Shown: positions 31,120 to 40,588, counted from the first letter of the stretch. The stretch is DNA of 64,000 bases from Paenibacillus alvei (GCA_945881905.1 CAMCVV010000003.1:1-64000), one strand, 5' to 3'. The notes: generated by a model not told the origin, from the sequence alone. Made by a program: numbers and translations.

Positions 31120-32196
31120 CTAATAGATAAACATTGCATCACCAAAACTAAAGAACCGATAGTTATGACTTACTGCTTCTTGATAAGCGTCCAATAGATG
31201 TTCTCTGCCTGCCAATGCACTTAACATCATCAATAAGGTGGATCTGGGTAGATGGAAGTTCGTAATAATCGCATCCACAACTTGGAATTGATATCCAGGA
31301 TATATGAAAATTCGTGTCCACCCGTGAATGTTTTGGCTATTCAATGGATCGCTTACAGAATTATCTTTATCCCCCTTGATTTCAAAGGCAATGGTTTCTA
31401 ACGTTCGTGCAGCTGTGGTACCAATGGCGATGACTCTTTTTCCCATTGCACGAGTCGACTGGATCAAATGTATAACTTCAGCAGATACTTCATAATACTC
31501 TGCATGCATATCATGGTCTTCGATTCGTTCTACAGAAACAGGTCTAAATGTACCTAAACCTACATGTAAGGTAACGAAAGCGATCTGGATGCCTTTGTTG
31601 CGAAGGAGGTCTAGATATGCTTCATTAAAATGCAACCCCGCTGTAGGCGCAGCCACAGAACCCGGATGTTTAGAGAATACTGTCTGATATCGCTCTTGGT
31701 CCGTTAATCGTTCGCGGATGTAAGGAGGCAAAGGCATCGTTCCTAGAAGTTCGAGTATTTCTAGGAATATTCCTGTGTAGTCGAATTTTAGAACTCTCAG
31801 ACCCATTGCTTTTTCTTCGAGAATTACAGCACTCAACATTGGTAAAGAGTGCTCATTCAGCATGCCAAATTCAATGATTGAACCCACTTTTAAACGCTTT
31901 GCAGGACGAACGAGCGCTTCCCAACAATCGTGGCTGACTTGATGTAACAATAAGATTTCTACTTTTGCTTTTGTATCTTTTTTTGAACCAATGAGTCTTG
32001 CTGGAATAACTCTCGAATCATTACCAATCAGCAAGTCACCCGGTTCTAAGTGATGGATTAAGTCTTCGAATAACTGATGGGACAGTTGCCCTGTCTTCTT
32101 ATTCATCGTCAACATTTTTGATGCTGTACGCTGTTGAAGCGGTGTCTGCGCGATCAATGCATCAGGTAACTCATAATCAAAATCATTTACGTCCAT
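31120..32196 (-). CDS. queA: S-adenosylmethionine:tRNA ribosyltransferase-isomerase
   Basis: QueA transfers the ribosyl group of SAM to preQ1 in tRNA, forming epoxyqueuosine. The 358-residue protein has the start DFDYELPDALIAQTP, the LPPYI motif, KHPGSVAAPTAGLHF and the late NFHLPRSTLLMMLSA. I chose the ATG at 32196 because AGGA is about ten bases upstream. It sits between the SpoIID-like gene and tgt, a standard Firmicute arrangement. Confidence 0.96.
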   Translation of the reverse strand: MDVNDFDYELPDALIAQTPLQQRTASKMLTMNKKTGQLSHQLFEDLIHHLEPGDLLIGNDSRVIPARLIGSKKDTKAKVEILLLHQVSHDCWEALVRPAKRLKVGSIIEFGMLNEHSLPMLSAVILEEKAMGLRVLKFDYTGIFLEILELLGTMPLPPYIRERLTDQERYQTVFSKHPGSVAAPTAGLHFNEAYLDLLRNKGIQIAFVTLHVGLGTFRPVSVERIEDHDMHAEYYEVSAEVIHLIQSTRAMGKRVIAIGTTAARTLETIAFEIKGDKDNSVSDPLNSQNIHGWTRIFIYPGYQFQVVDAIITNFHLPRSTLLMMLSALAGREHLLDAYQEAVSHNYRFFSFGDAMFIY

Positions 32197-32198
32197 GT

Positions 32199-34325
32199 TC
32201 AATCATTCCTAACGATATCTATATCAAAATAATACGATTTCAAGATCGCTTTGTAATCATAACCAAGTTCTGCAAATCCTTTGGCTCCCCACTGAGACAT
32301 CCCGAGTCCGTGTCCATTTCCGTTTCCTTGAAACACGAATTGCTTTTGATCTTCGGACACTGTGCTTGAAGCACTGTTTCTTTGAACATAATCCGCATAA
32401 AAAATGATTCTCTTACCTTGAAGAACTGAGAGTTGCGATGTCTTCATCATTTGGGGCTGTTTTGAATTCGCACTTAACACATACACTTGTTCATCGCTTT
32501 GTTTATTATACGCTTTGAGTTCCTTGATATCAAACCTGGTGCTCGGCAACCCCCCCCATAATGTCCGAAATGCATCGGGGTAAGGTGTATTGATGAATTG
32601 GCCATTTACTTTCATTTCCATCACACGTCCAGAAATACCGCGTTTACTTACTTCAAGTGATTCAATTGGAGATTTTAGGTATATACCTAAGGTTGCCAGT
32701 CTTTCGATAATATACGTTTCGCTATAGGGCCCTCTCTGCCAAGAATAAGAATTAGACTCAGAATTTTCACCTATCATTAACACGCGATCGTTCGTATTCA
32801 ATTGATATATCGCAGGATTGTTGACGTTGTCTACATAAGGAGCAAGTCGAACATTAACACGCATGCCGTTAGAAGCATAGTAAGGAATCCCATTCTCGTT
32901 AAATTCTCCGGTATTCACTAGATAATCTGAATGAACGAAACCTTCTCTCCCATCAGTTAATCGCACATTATACCATACGAATGTGCCGATAGCTGCACCA
33001 TCATCAGGGCTAGGTACACTACGAAGGTAAGGTACCGGATTTCCCCATACTTCAAGAGGGTCTGCAGTACGACCACCTGCGTTAGACGAGTAGAAAGGAG
33101 TGATCAAACGATTTTGATATGAAATGACTTCTCCTTTTGTTTCATCAACAGCTTTTGTTGCAGCATTGAATTCTCTTTGTATGCCATAATAGGCTTGATC
33201 TAAAGTGGTATCACTGATGTGTGCGATTTGATATTTATTTCCTTGTGCGATTGCATAAGTTCTTGCTGCAACAGCTTGTGCTTTAAGTGCTTCAATGGGA
33301 AAGTTCATTGAAAGTTCTGAACCGACAACCGCGTATAAGTAATGTTCGAGTGGCAACACATTAATGACAGCTAAATGCCCATTATATGAACTTACCTCTA
33401 TCGAACCTCGGTACGATCGGCCTGATTTCTCTTTGATTGTGATACCAGGAAGTTTGGAGTAGAAGTTCGTTTTTTGGTTTTTGGTTCCTAAAACTAGATG
33501 CGTCATTGCGGAATTGCCATCCGCGCTAAGTGATACGTCTGAGCTTACGATTACATAAGGTGAATCCACATTTGCTCGTGTGAAGGTTAAACCTTGATAG
33601 CTTGCCGAAACTTGTTGTTGCAATTTCTCTAATTCAACTTCTGTGGTTTGATTGCCTATCCATAATTGATAGGTTAACTTGAACTCATTGTTCTCTTGCA
33701 AAACAATATTCGCGTAGATGCCTGCTGTTGATAAGATATTGGCTTGGTTTTTAGCTTCCTGTTCGGAAAGATAACTTCCGATTCGCCAGTAAAGAGGACC
33801 CGCCAATTGGGTATTACCCAAACTCACTACCGAAGCGATTTGTTGCTGGTTCAGTAATTGAAGTCTTTCACTAGTCACTTCTGCTAAAGTAGGGTAATGT
33901 CCAACAATGACTTGATATATCGGATTCGCTTGACCGACAGATTTACGAATCGTAGAAGTATAGCCCACAAGCGCAACTTTGTTATGTAATGATTTGGCAA
34001 CTGCAAAATCTGAAGTTTGTAACAAGATGATACTGTATAGCTGACTAGAAACTCTAATCGAAGAATTAGATGCGTAAGAAAGCCATATTTGTCGATCTGA
34101 ACTTGAATTGAAACCAACATCAATACCTCCTAAACCTGATAATGTGACCACAGATGGGGGGGTGTTAAATCTGGCATGTTTCATGAATAACGCAACTCTA
34201 ATTTGCTCTAACTTAGGCAAATTCGCATATATAGGTGTATTCCATGTAAATAAACAAATAGACGTCACACAACCTACGATGAAAACAATCAGTAACCTGC
34301 GCATGTAAATCAAATCGTTTGCCAT
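32199..34325 (-). CDS. SpoIID/LytB-domain protein with SPOR-like and SH3-like parts
   Basis: This large protein (about 708 residues) has an N-terminal membrane segment (LLIVFIVGCVTSICLF). SPOR-like repeats follow (YPTLAEVTSERLQLL and EQEAKNQANILSTAG), then a SpoIID domain with SELSMNFPIEALKAQAVAARTYA, the family hallmark, and FYSSNAGGRT. The final part has GNGHGLGMSQWGAKGFAELG. An SH3-like insert (FVWYNVRLTDGREGF and VNVRLAPYVDNVN) interrupts the SpoIID domain. The family degrades denuded glycan strands of peptidoglycan. Such a gene lies between ruvB and queA in Paenibacillus-type genomes. It contains a run of eight G on the coding strand (32550-32557) inside codons for W-G-G-L. The frame is intact. 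The start is uncertain: ATG 34346, 34325 or 34304; I prefer 34325, after AAAGGA. Confidence 0.8.
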   Translation of the reverse strand: MANDLIYMRRLLIVFIVGCVTSICLFTWNTPIYANLPKLEQIRVALFMKHARFNTPPSVVTLSGLGGIDVGFNSSSDRQIWLSYASNSSIRVSSQLYSIILLQTSDFAVAKSLHNKVALVGYTSTIRKSVGQANPIYQVIVGHYPTLAEVTSERLQLLNQQQIASVVSLGNTQLAGPLYWRIGSYLSEQEAKNQANILSTAGIYANIVLQENNEFKLTYQLWIGNQTTEVELEKLQQQVSASYQGLTFTRANVDSPYVIVSSDVSLSADGNSAMTHLVLGTKNQKTNFYSKLPGITIKEKSGRSYRGSIEVSSYNGHLAVINVLPLEHYLYAVVGSELSMNFPIEALKAQAVAARTYAIAQGNKYQIAHISDTTLDQAYYGIQREFNAATKAVDETKGEVISYQNRLITPFYSSNAGGRTADPLEVWGNPVPYLRSVPSPDDGAAIGTFVWYNVRLTDGREGFVHSDYLVNTGEFNENGIPYYASNGMRVNVRLAPYVDNVNNPAIYQLNTNDRVLMIGENSESNSYSWQRGPYSETYIIERLATLGIYLKSPIESLEVSKRGISGRVMEMKVNGQFINTPYPDAFRTLWGGLPSTRFDIKELKAYNKQSDEQVYVLSANSKQPQMMKTSQLSVLQGKRIIFYADYVQRNSASSTVSEDQKQFVFQGNGNGHGLGMSQWGAKGFAELGYDYKAILKSYYFDIDIVRND

Positions 34326-34351
34326 GGGATCTATGCATCCTTTCATTTCTT

Positions 34352-35353
34352 CTATTTATCGGGAATGGGTATCCCTAAATGCTGATAAGCCAGATGCGTC
34401 ACGACTCGACCTCTCGGTGTCCGTTGTAAAAATCCGATTTGCAATAAATAAGGTTCATACACTTCTTCGATTGTTTGACTTTCTTCACCAATAATAGCAG
34501 CGATTGTATCTAATCCTACTGGTCCTCCGCGGAAACTATGAATGATGGCTTGGATCACTTTGTGATCAACTAAATCAAGACCTAAATCATCCACTTGAAT
34601 CATACGCAAAGCCAACTGGGCTGTGTCTAAAGTAATCATGCCATCACTTTTCACTTGAGCAAAATCTCGCACTCGTTTTAATAAGCGATTGGCGATTCGA
34701 GGTGTTCCTCTTGAACGTAAACCAATTTCTCTTGCAGCTTCACCAACAATGTGAACTTGAAAAATATCAGCAGTTCGGTTAACGATGTAAGTTAATTCGT
34801 CTGTCGTATAATATTCTAAGCGACTAATGACTCCAAATCTATCTCTAAGCGGTGAAGATAGTAACCCTACTCTAGTTGTAGCTCCAATAAGCGTAAAATG
34901 CGGTAAATCTAATCGTACAGACCGAGCGCTAGGCCCTTTGCCTATGATGAAATCTAAAGCGAAATCTTCCATAGCCGGATACAACACTTCTTCTACGGTA
35001 CGATGAAGGCGATGAATCTCATCGATAAATAAGACATCCCCTTCTTGCAAATTCGTTAGAATCGCAGCTAAATCACCGGGACGTTCTATAGCCGGGCCAG
35101 AAGTGGTTCGAATCGAAACACCTAACTCATTCGCAATAATATTGGATAATGTTGTTTTGCCAAGACCTGGAGGCCCATATAACAACACATGATCAAGCGC
35201 TTCTTTTCTTTGTTTAGCAGCCTCTATGTATATTTTAAGGTTCTCTTTCACTGAATTTTGTCCAATGTATTCAGCTAAATAACGAGGTCGAAGACTGAAC
35301 TCAACGAGATCGTCATCCATCATCAAATTAGCTGAGATAATCCGTTCATCCAT
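34352..35353 (-). CDS. ruvB: Holliday junction branch-migration ATPase RuvB
   Basis: RuvB is the hexameric motor of the RuvAB complex. The 333-residue protein has Walker [11 protein letters not shown] near residue 60, Walker B DEIHRLH, sensor GATTR and the arginine finger in SSPLRDRFG, then a winged helix with RTPRGRVVT. It follows ruvA by 33 bases and precedes the SpoIID-like gene. Confidence 0.98.
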   Translation of the reverse strand: MDERIISANLMMDDDLVEFSLRPRYLAEYIGQNSVKENLKIYIEAAKQRKEALDHVLLYGPPGLGKTTLSNIIANELGVSIRTTSGPAIERPGDLAAILTNLQEGDVLFIDEIHRLHRTVEEVLYPAMEDFALDFIIGKGPSARSVRLDLPHFTLIGATTRVGLLSSPLRDRFGVISRLEYYTTDELTYIVNRTADIFQVHIVGEAAREIGLRSRGTPRIANRLLKRVRDFAQVKSDGMITLDTAQLALRMIQVDDLGLDLVDHKVIQAIIHSFRGGPVGLDTIAAIIGEESQTIEEVYEPYLLQIGFLQRTPRGRVVTHLAYQHLGIPIPDK

Positions 35354-35386
35354 GAAAGCTAACCTCCTGTGTATATGGATATATTC

Positions 35387-36010
35387 CTATGATTTATTAA
35401 GGATTTGCAGTGCGTTTTTCATCCAGACATCAACGGGATCACTTTCTTTGCAATGATCTTTCATTTGTATCCATGTTTTTTGCAATTCAGCTTCCGAGTA
35501 GCCCCAATTCATCAATGCTTCTTTCGCGTCAATCCATGTGGAATTATGCTGAACGTTGTTAGCTTTCACATCAGAAGAATCTGATTTGTGATTCTCTTGT
35601 ATAGATAACAGTGGTCCGAGCTTATCTTTCAAATCAAGTACGATGCGTTGTGCTGTTTTCTTGCCTATACCCGGTAATTTCATAAGATAGAATAAGTTTT
35701 CTTGAACGATTGCCATCTTAACGGTTTGAGGGGAGCCTCCTGCTATAACTCCCAAAGCAACTTTGGGCCCTACCCCAGATACCTCAAGTAACATTTTGAA
35801 TAAAGCTCGTTCTTCTTTGCTCAAAAAACCATATAATACATGAGCATCTTCGCGAATATAATCATGAATATGTAATTGAATGTTTTCTTGCTCGTATTGA
35901 GCTAACATTATGGGTTGCGGACAGAACACGCGATAACCGATTCCGCTTATCTCCATCACCACATATTCGGTTTCTATATTTGTGATTGTACCTTTCAAAT
36001 AGTCGATCAT
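35387..36010 (-). CDS. ruvA: Holliday junction DNA-binding protein RuvA
   Basis: RuvA binds the Holliday junction and loads RuvB. The 207-residue protein has the OB-fold N-terminus (MIDYLKGTI), two helix-hairpin-helix motifs (LLEVSGVGPKVAL and LMKLPGIGKKTAQRIVLDLKDKL) and a C-terminal domain that contacts RuvB. The start overlaps the ruvC stop (ATGA). Confidence 0.97.
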   Translation of the reverse strand: MIDYLKGTITNIETEYVVMEISGIGYRVFCPQPIMLAQYEQENIQLHIHDYIREDAHVLYGFLSKEERALFKMLLEVSGVGPKVALGVIAGGSPQTVKMAIVQENLFYLMKLPGIGKKTAQRIVLDLKDKLGPLLSIQENHKSDSSDVKANNVQHNSTWIDAKEALMNWGYSEAELQKTWIQMKDHCKESDPVDVWMKNALQILNKS

Positions 36011-36507
36011 CTTTTCACCTCTTTTAAGATAGACTTAAGTGTTGAGGAATTAGCATGACAAATAGCCACAGCTAAAGCATCTGCTACGTCATCGGGTTTA
36101 GGAATTACAGATAAATTCAATAAAATCTTCACCATCTGTTGCACTTGATGCTTCTCAGCTTTGCCATATCCAACAACAGCCTGCTTCACTTGTAACGGTG
36201 TATATTCGGATACGGGTATTCCTGATTGAACAGCAGCAAGTATCATAACTCCCCTTGCTTGACTCACGCTCAATGCATTCGTTACATTTCGATTGAAAAA
36301 AATCTGTTCAATGGCTAGTTCGTCCGGTTTATATTTATCAATAAGTGCTATGATAGAATCGTACACTTCTTTAAGTCTCATCGCCATTTCCGAACTTGCT
36401 TCAGTATGTATAGAGCCATATTGCACAGGAATAAGCTTACTACCTGTTTTTTCGATAAAGCCAAAACCAATAATCGATATGCCTGGGTCGATCCCTAGAA
36501 TTCGCAA
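36007..36507 (-). CDS. ruvC: Crossover junction endodeoxyribonuclease RuvC
   Basis: RuvC cuts Holliday junctions. The 166-residue protein has the start ILGIDPGISIIGFG with the first catalytic aspartate (D7), the glutamate in LAIEQIFF and the end DDVADALAVAICH. B. subtilis lacks RuvC and uses RecU, so this gene helps place the organism outside the genus Bacillus. It is the first gene of the ruvCAB operon. Confidence 0.96.
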   Translation of the reverse strand: MRILGIDPGISIIGFGFIEKTGSKLIPVQYGSIHTEASSEMAMRLKEVYDSIIALIDKYKPDELAIEQIFFNRNVTNALSVSQARGVMILAAVQSGIPVSEYTPLQVKQAVVGYGKAEKHQVQQMVKILLNLSVIPKPDDVADALAVAICHANSSTLKSILKEVKR

Positions 36508-36618
36508 AACATTTCTCTCCTAACACAAAAGCGAACATATGTATTTATATTATAACAGATATTTAAAAAAATGATAGGGTTTGCGTGATTGTTCACCTTG
36601 TCATTTCATGAGTAAAAT

Positions 36619-36646
36619 TTGACTGTTTACTTGGAAATGATATATG
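36619..36646 (+). promoter_or_regulatory. Possible promoter of the ECF sigma factor gene
   Basis: A TTGACT box (36619-36624), a 16-base spacer and TATATG (36641-36646) lie about 58 bases before the start of the sigma-factor gene. I see no ECF-type TGAAAC...CGTA autoregulatory promoter. Confidence 0.45.
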
Positions 36647-36703
36647 TTATACATATAAGAAATGGATGTAAGACGTTAATTCAGAAAGTAGGTGTTATTC
36701 ACA

Positions 36704-37315
36704 GTGAATGTTGCAGAACTTCGCCTTATCGAACTTTCACGAACAGGTGATCGAGGGGCTTTTGTAGAGTTAGTTGAACTTTATCGAAGTAAGATTCAAA
36801 AATTGGGATTTCGTATGCTTCTTAATAAACTAGATACTGAGGATATCGTTCAAGAAACGTTTATCCGTGTATATTTGAATTTGAACCATTATGATGAAAG
36901 TCAAAAGTTTTCTACATGGGTGTATCGTATCTGTAGAAATGCGTGTATCGATTTATTGCGTAAAAAAAGACCTACTCATTCTTTGGACGCTGAATTATTC
37001 GAACATGAAGATGGGAATACGTATTATCACAAAATCCCAACCACAGAAAACTCCCCTGAATTCCTTGCCTTGCAATCTGAAACGAAAGAACAAATTCACA
37101 AAACTTTAGATAAATTGTCTGATAAGTACAAAACAATTATTCGACTTTATTACTTAGATGAATTAACTCTGCAAGAAATCAGTCAGCTTTTGAACTTACC
37201 TGTCACAACTATAAAAACTAGACTTCATCGTGGACGCGAATTACTAAAAAACAAATGGAAAATGAAAACCATTCTAACTACGATTATTTTCTTTACTCAT
37301 GGTGCATTTATATAA
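36704..37315 (+). CDS. ECF-type RNA polymerase sigma factor (SigW-like)
   Basis: This sigma factor of about 203 residues has region 2 (DIVQETFIRVYLNLNHYD, KFSTWVYRICRNACIDLLRKKRP) and region 4 (ELTLQEISQLLNLPVTTIKTRLHRGRELL). It resembles B. subtilis SigW. It ends in an odd hydrophobic tail (KTILTTIIFFTHGAFI), where SigW stops soon after the helix. The usual membrane anti-sigma factor gene does not follow; a terminator comes within about 30 bases. Translation probably starts at the GTG at 36704, preceded by AGGTG; the GTG at 36692 is another option. The gene is divergent from ruvC. Confidence 0.8.
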   Translation: MNVAELRLIELSRTGDRGAFVELVELYRSKIQKLGFRMLLNKLDTEDIVQETFIRVYLNLNHYDESQKFSTWVYRICRNACIDLLRKKRPTHSLDAELFEHEDGNTYYHKIPTTENSPEFLALQSETKEQIHKTLDKLSDKYKTIIRLYYLDELTLQEISQLLNLPVTTIKTRLHRGRELLKNKWKMKTILTTIIFFTHGAFI

Positions 37316-37341
37316 AATTTCATTTTCTATATGTGTGATAT

Positions 37342-37382
37342 AAAAAACCAATCAAGTCTGATGATGACTTCATTGGTTTTTT
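37342..37382. terminator. Bidirectional terminator between sigma factor and LysM gene
   Basis: The arms AAAAAACCAATCAAGTC and GACTTCATTGGTTTTTT pair except for one mismatch and surround a seven-base loop. Both flanking genes end here. Confidence 0.75.
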
Positions 37383-37388
37383 GTATTT

Positions 37389-38681
37389 TTAACTACTAAT
37401 CCAAGGCATTGCATTTCTTTGAGAATACTTTGAAATTTTGGATTGTTTTTTAGGGAATGAGATGTGACGTGTTTCATTCATTTTTGATTTTTTTTTATTT
37501 TTAGTTCTGTTATCATTATTTTCTTTTATTTTGACTTCTTTAATGTGTATCGATTGGAAATCCTTAAGTGGTCGTAACGAATCTTCCTTATCTAATTGTT
37601 CTACACCAGGTTGATGTGTACAGTCTAACTTAGGTAAAGCAGGCGTCACATACTCGCTCGGATATGGAATTTCGTTTGTTGTTACAGAGGGAAGCATTGC
37701 ATTAGCGACTTCTGCTACTTGTTGTGATTCGATTTGTGGATTTCCCATTGTTTCTTTGAGATCCATAGCATATAATCGTTCACAACTCGTGTATGGAATA
37801 TGAAGATCAACGGGGTGGTGGCTCTCACCATCACTTACTTTCTCTTCTAATTCAGATGATAGCCCCACATAACTATTTGAACTTATATCCGTCGAATACG
37901 ATTGCAGGGTGCAGGTACATAAGGATGGTGAGGTACTCATCGGAGTTTCCATCATATAGGGCATCGGAGCTGCCATCATACTAGGCATCGGAGCTGCCAT
38001 CATGTAGGGCATCGGAGATGCCATCATATAGGGCATCGGAGCTCCCATCATGTAGGGCATCGGAGATGCCATCATATAGGGCATCGGAGTATCACTTTCA
38101 CTTATACTCAAGTTATCGCAGCCATACGGATATTCCATAGCTTGATGCTTACCCTGTGCCATAGTTAAATTGATATCTGCTTGACTTGCGTGTACGCCAT
38201 GCGATGAATTTGGCACTTCAGTTGAATACGAAGATACGGTTGGAACCGATGAACCTGATAACCCACTTCCTAGTTCACTTATTGATGTCCCTTGGTGTGT
38301 GGATGATGGAAGATTTTCAATATTGTTTTGTGGTTCAGTCCCCTGTGTGATTGAAGGGGTATAAATGATTTCATTTGTCAGGAGCACATTTGGGTTTTTG
38401 ACATGTTGATTTAATTCAATCAAGGATTGAAGCGTAACTCCCCAGTTTTTACTAAGTTTCCACAGTGTATCTCCTTGCTGAACGATATACTTGTGTAATC
38501 CATCTGTTGAAGATGATATGCACATTTTCGTTGTTTTCGCGAGAATGATTTTTGTACCCACTGGAATCTGTTCTGAATCCTTGATTTGCGGATTCATTTC
38601 CCTTAGTTTTTTGACATCGATGCTGTGTTTATTTGCAATCCCTTCACATGTATCGCCTTGTTTCACTAAGTAAATTTTCAT
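37389..38681 (-). CDS. safA: LysM spore coat protein (SafA-like) with PMPYMM repeats
   Basis: This 430-residue protein begins with two LysM domains (about 3-48 and 63-107; KIYLVKQGDTCEGIAN, KYIVQQGDTLWKLSK). A middle part holds six 8-residue repeats (PMPYMM-A/G/E-S/A/T), and the tail is lysine-rich (NKKKSKMNETRH). In B. subtilis SafA binds spore peptidoglycan through LysM and organises the inner coat; safA also lies near ruvA there. Position and domain layout support the same role, but the repeats and tail differ. Methionine, tyrosine and proline-rich repeats suit cross-linked coat assembly. It lies alone between two terminators. Confidence 0.75.
   Translation of the reverse strand: MKIYLVKQGDTCEGIANKHSIDVKKLREMNPQIKDSEQIPVGTKIILAKTTKMCISSSTDGLHKYIVQQGDTLWKLSKNWGVTLQSLIELNQHVKNPNVLLTNEIIYTPSITQGTEPQNNIENLPSSTHQGTSISELGSGLSGSSVPTVSSYSTEVPNSSHGVHASQADINLTMAQGKHQAMEYPYGCDNLSISESDTPMPYMMASPMPYMMGAPMPYMMASPMPYMMAAPMPSMMAAPMPYMMETPMSTSPSLCTCTLQSYSTDISSNSYVGLSSELEEKVSDGESHHPVDLHIPYTSCERLYAMDLKETMGNPQIESQQVAEVANAMLPSVTTNEIPYPSEYVTPALPKLDCTHQPGVEQLDKEDSLRPLKDFQSIHIKEVKIKENNDNRTKNKKKSKMNETRHISFPKKQSKISKYSQRNAMPWISS
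37938..38090 (-). repeat. 24-bp tandem repeats within the LysM coat gene
   Basis: About six in-frame copies of a 24-bp unit (PMPYMM plus two variable residues) lie back to back. Copies differ by only a few bases, chiefly in the last two codons and in one Y/S position. The number of units could change by slippage without breaking the frame. Confidence 0.85.
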
Positions 38682-38757
38682 TTCGAATGCCTCCCCACAT
38701 CATGCACTATGATATATCATATGCATCCGTTGGGCAATTGACCTCCACAGTTCAAAT

Positions 38758-38800
38758 AAAAAAGAATTGACTCAAAAGAGAAACCCTTTTGAGCCAATCC
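38758..38800 (-). terminator. Terminator after ilvE
   Basis: Minus strand: ATTGGCTCAAAAG, a seven-base loop, CTTTTGAGTCAAT, then TCTTTTTT. It closes the amino-acid biosynthesis cluster. Confidence 0.85.
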
Positions 38801-38812
38801 AGACTAGATTTT

Positions 38813-39697
38813 TCAAAGTCTTTCATATACTTTCACACCATCGACATGGACAATGCTTCTGAATTCTTTAAGTAGATCTGTAGTAATGCGACCTGCTTTA
38901 CCTTCTCCAATCGTTCGCCCATCAACTTCTCTTACTGCAATCACTTCAGCAGCCGTTCCTGTAAAAAAGACTTCATCTGCGACATAGACATCATGAAGTG
39001 TAAAGGGTTCTTCTTTTAATGTATAGCCGACTTTCTCACAAATCTCGATGATCGCCGAGCGAGTAATCCCTTCTAATGCTCCACAATAACATGGTGGCGT
39101 ATACACGATTCCTTTCTTCACAATAAATATATTGTCAGAAGAACCTTCCGCTACATATCCCTGTGAGTTCAGCATAATCGCTTCCCCCACTCCAGCAAGA
39201 TTCGCTTGAATCTTAACAAGAATGTTGTTTAAATAGTTCAGCGATTTAATTTTAGGATTTAATGCATCTGGGATATTCCGTCGTGTCGATACTGAAACTG
39301 TTCGAAGGCCATTTGTATACGCTTCTTCCGAATATATCGATAATTGCTCGACAATCACAATCACATTTGCTTTAGGCGAACGTCTAGGGTCTAATCCTAA
39401 ATCACCAGGGCCTCGTGATACGACTAAACGAATGTATCCGTTTTGCAATTCATTTCGTCGGACAGTTTCGATCAAAACTTGATTCATTTCATCAAAAGTC
39501 AAAGGAATCTCAAGCATAATTGATTTCGCCGAATCATATAATCGGTGCAAATGCTCCTTACATTTGAAAATATTTCCTTGATAAATACGAATACCTTCAA
39601 AAATCCCATCACCGTATAGAAAACCATGGTCATATACGGAAACCTTCGCATTTTCCTTACTAACATAATCTCCATTCAAATATATCCATTGTGCCAT
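38813..39697 (-). CDS. ilvE: Branched-chain amino acid aminotransferase
   Basis: This 294-residue class IV PLP aminotransferase transfers amino groups to make leucine, isoleucine and valine. The N-terminus (QWIYLNGDYVSKENAKVSVYDHG), the PLP lysine in KSLNYLNNILVK and the later SSDNIFIVKKG and FTGTAAEV match IlvE. D-amino acid transaminases are relatives and cannot be fully excluded. It is the last gene of the thrR-hom-thrB-pheA-ilvE row, 25 bases after pheA. Confidence 0.9.
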   Translation of the reverse strand: MAQWIYLNGDYVSKENAKVSVYDHGFLYGDGIFEGIRIYQGNIFKCKEHLHRLYDSAKSIMLEIPLTFDEMNQVLIETVRRNELQNGYIRLVVSRGPGDLGLDPRRSPKANVIVIVEQLSIYSEEAYTNGLRTVSVSTRRNIPDALNPKIKSLNYLNNILVKIQANLAGVGEAIMLNSQGYVAEGSSDNIFIVKKGIVYTPPCYCGALEGITRSAIIEICEKVGYTLKEEPFTLHDVYVADEVFFTGTAAEVIAVREVDGRTIGEGKAGRITTDLLKEFRSIVHVDGVKVYERL

Positions 39698-39721
39698 CTT
39701 TCCCCTACACCTCCATAATGA

Positions 39722-40588
39722 TTATGACGAACTATATTGATAACTCGGATAACTACCTAAAACCCTCACTTGACAACCCAATGCTTCTATTTCTTGAATA
39801 GCTGCCTGAAGTAAAACAGATGCCAACGATCCCTCTAGATCTATGTAAAAATAGTAATTGCCAAGTTTCTTTTTCGTCGGTCTAGATTCAATTTTGGAAA
39901 GATTTATTTTCCGCCATGCAAATACAGATAGCATTTGATGAAGTGCGCCTGGGTAATCTTCGGGTAAAAGCACGATGATCGTTGTTTTGATGATATGCGC
40001 TGATTTGAGTTGTGGATCTTGAACTCCAATCATGACAAATCGCGTCAAATTATCTTTATGATTCTGAATATCTTCAGCTAAAATATCCATACCATGGAGT
40101 TTAGCTGCACCTTTACTGGCGATTGCTGCGCATTGTGTGTCATTGAGCGAAGCTACATATCTTACAGCTTCTGATGTGTGACTTACTTGTTCAAATTCAG
40201 CATGTTGTAAATACGTTTTCATGAATTGACTGCACTGTGCAGGAACTACATGATGGGAATACAGTTTTTTGATATGCGCATACGGATTATCAAGCTCAGG
40301 AAGCATAATCTCACGAAATCCAATGAGATGCATATCGATCGGATATACCCATTCTGCTTTGATCATCAATTCGACTTGATTCACAAGTAAATCGACATGC
40401 ACACTAACTGAACCTTCCATTGTGTTTTCAACAGGAATCACACCATAATCAACTTCTTGGCTGATTGTCGCATCAAATACGTCTGAAATGAGTTTGTAAG
40501 ATATGTATGTGAACTCCTCATGACCCAAAAAATATTGAGCTGATTCCTCAGAGAAGGTTCCGGGTCCTAACAACCCCACACGTTTCAT
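39722..40588 (-). CDS. pheA: Prephenate dehydratase
   Basis: PheA turns prephenate into phenylpyruvate for phenylalanine synthesis. The 288-residue protein has the catalytic stretch with GVIPVENTMEGSV and the TRF motif (DNLTRFVMIG), then a C-terminal ACT domain with the regulatory ESRPTKK and the LGSYP ending. No chorismate mutase domain is fused. Its start overlaps the thrB stop by four bases. Confidence 0.95.
   Translation of the reverse strand: MKRVGLLGPGTFSEESAQYFLGHEEFTYISYKLISDVFDATISQEVDYGVIPVENTMEGSVSVHVDLLVNQVELMIKAEWVYPIDMHLIGFREIMLPELDNPYAHIKKLYSHHVVPAQCSQFMKTYLQHAEFEQVSHTSEAVRYVASLNDTQCAAIASKGAAKLHGMDILAEDIQNHKDNLTRFVMIGVQDPQLKSAHIIKTTIIVLLPEDYPGALHQMLSVFAWRKINLSKIESRPTKKKLGNYYFYIDLEGSLASVLLQAAIQEIEALGCQVRVLGSYPSYQYSSS

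Noticed and set aside
37938-38090. CRISPR-like direct repeats
   Set aside because: The 24-bp units abut without spacers and are in frame inside a coat protein gene, so they are a coding tandem repeat.
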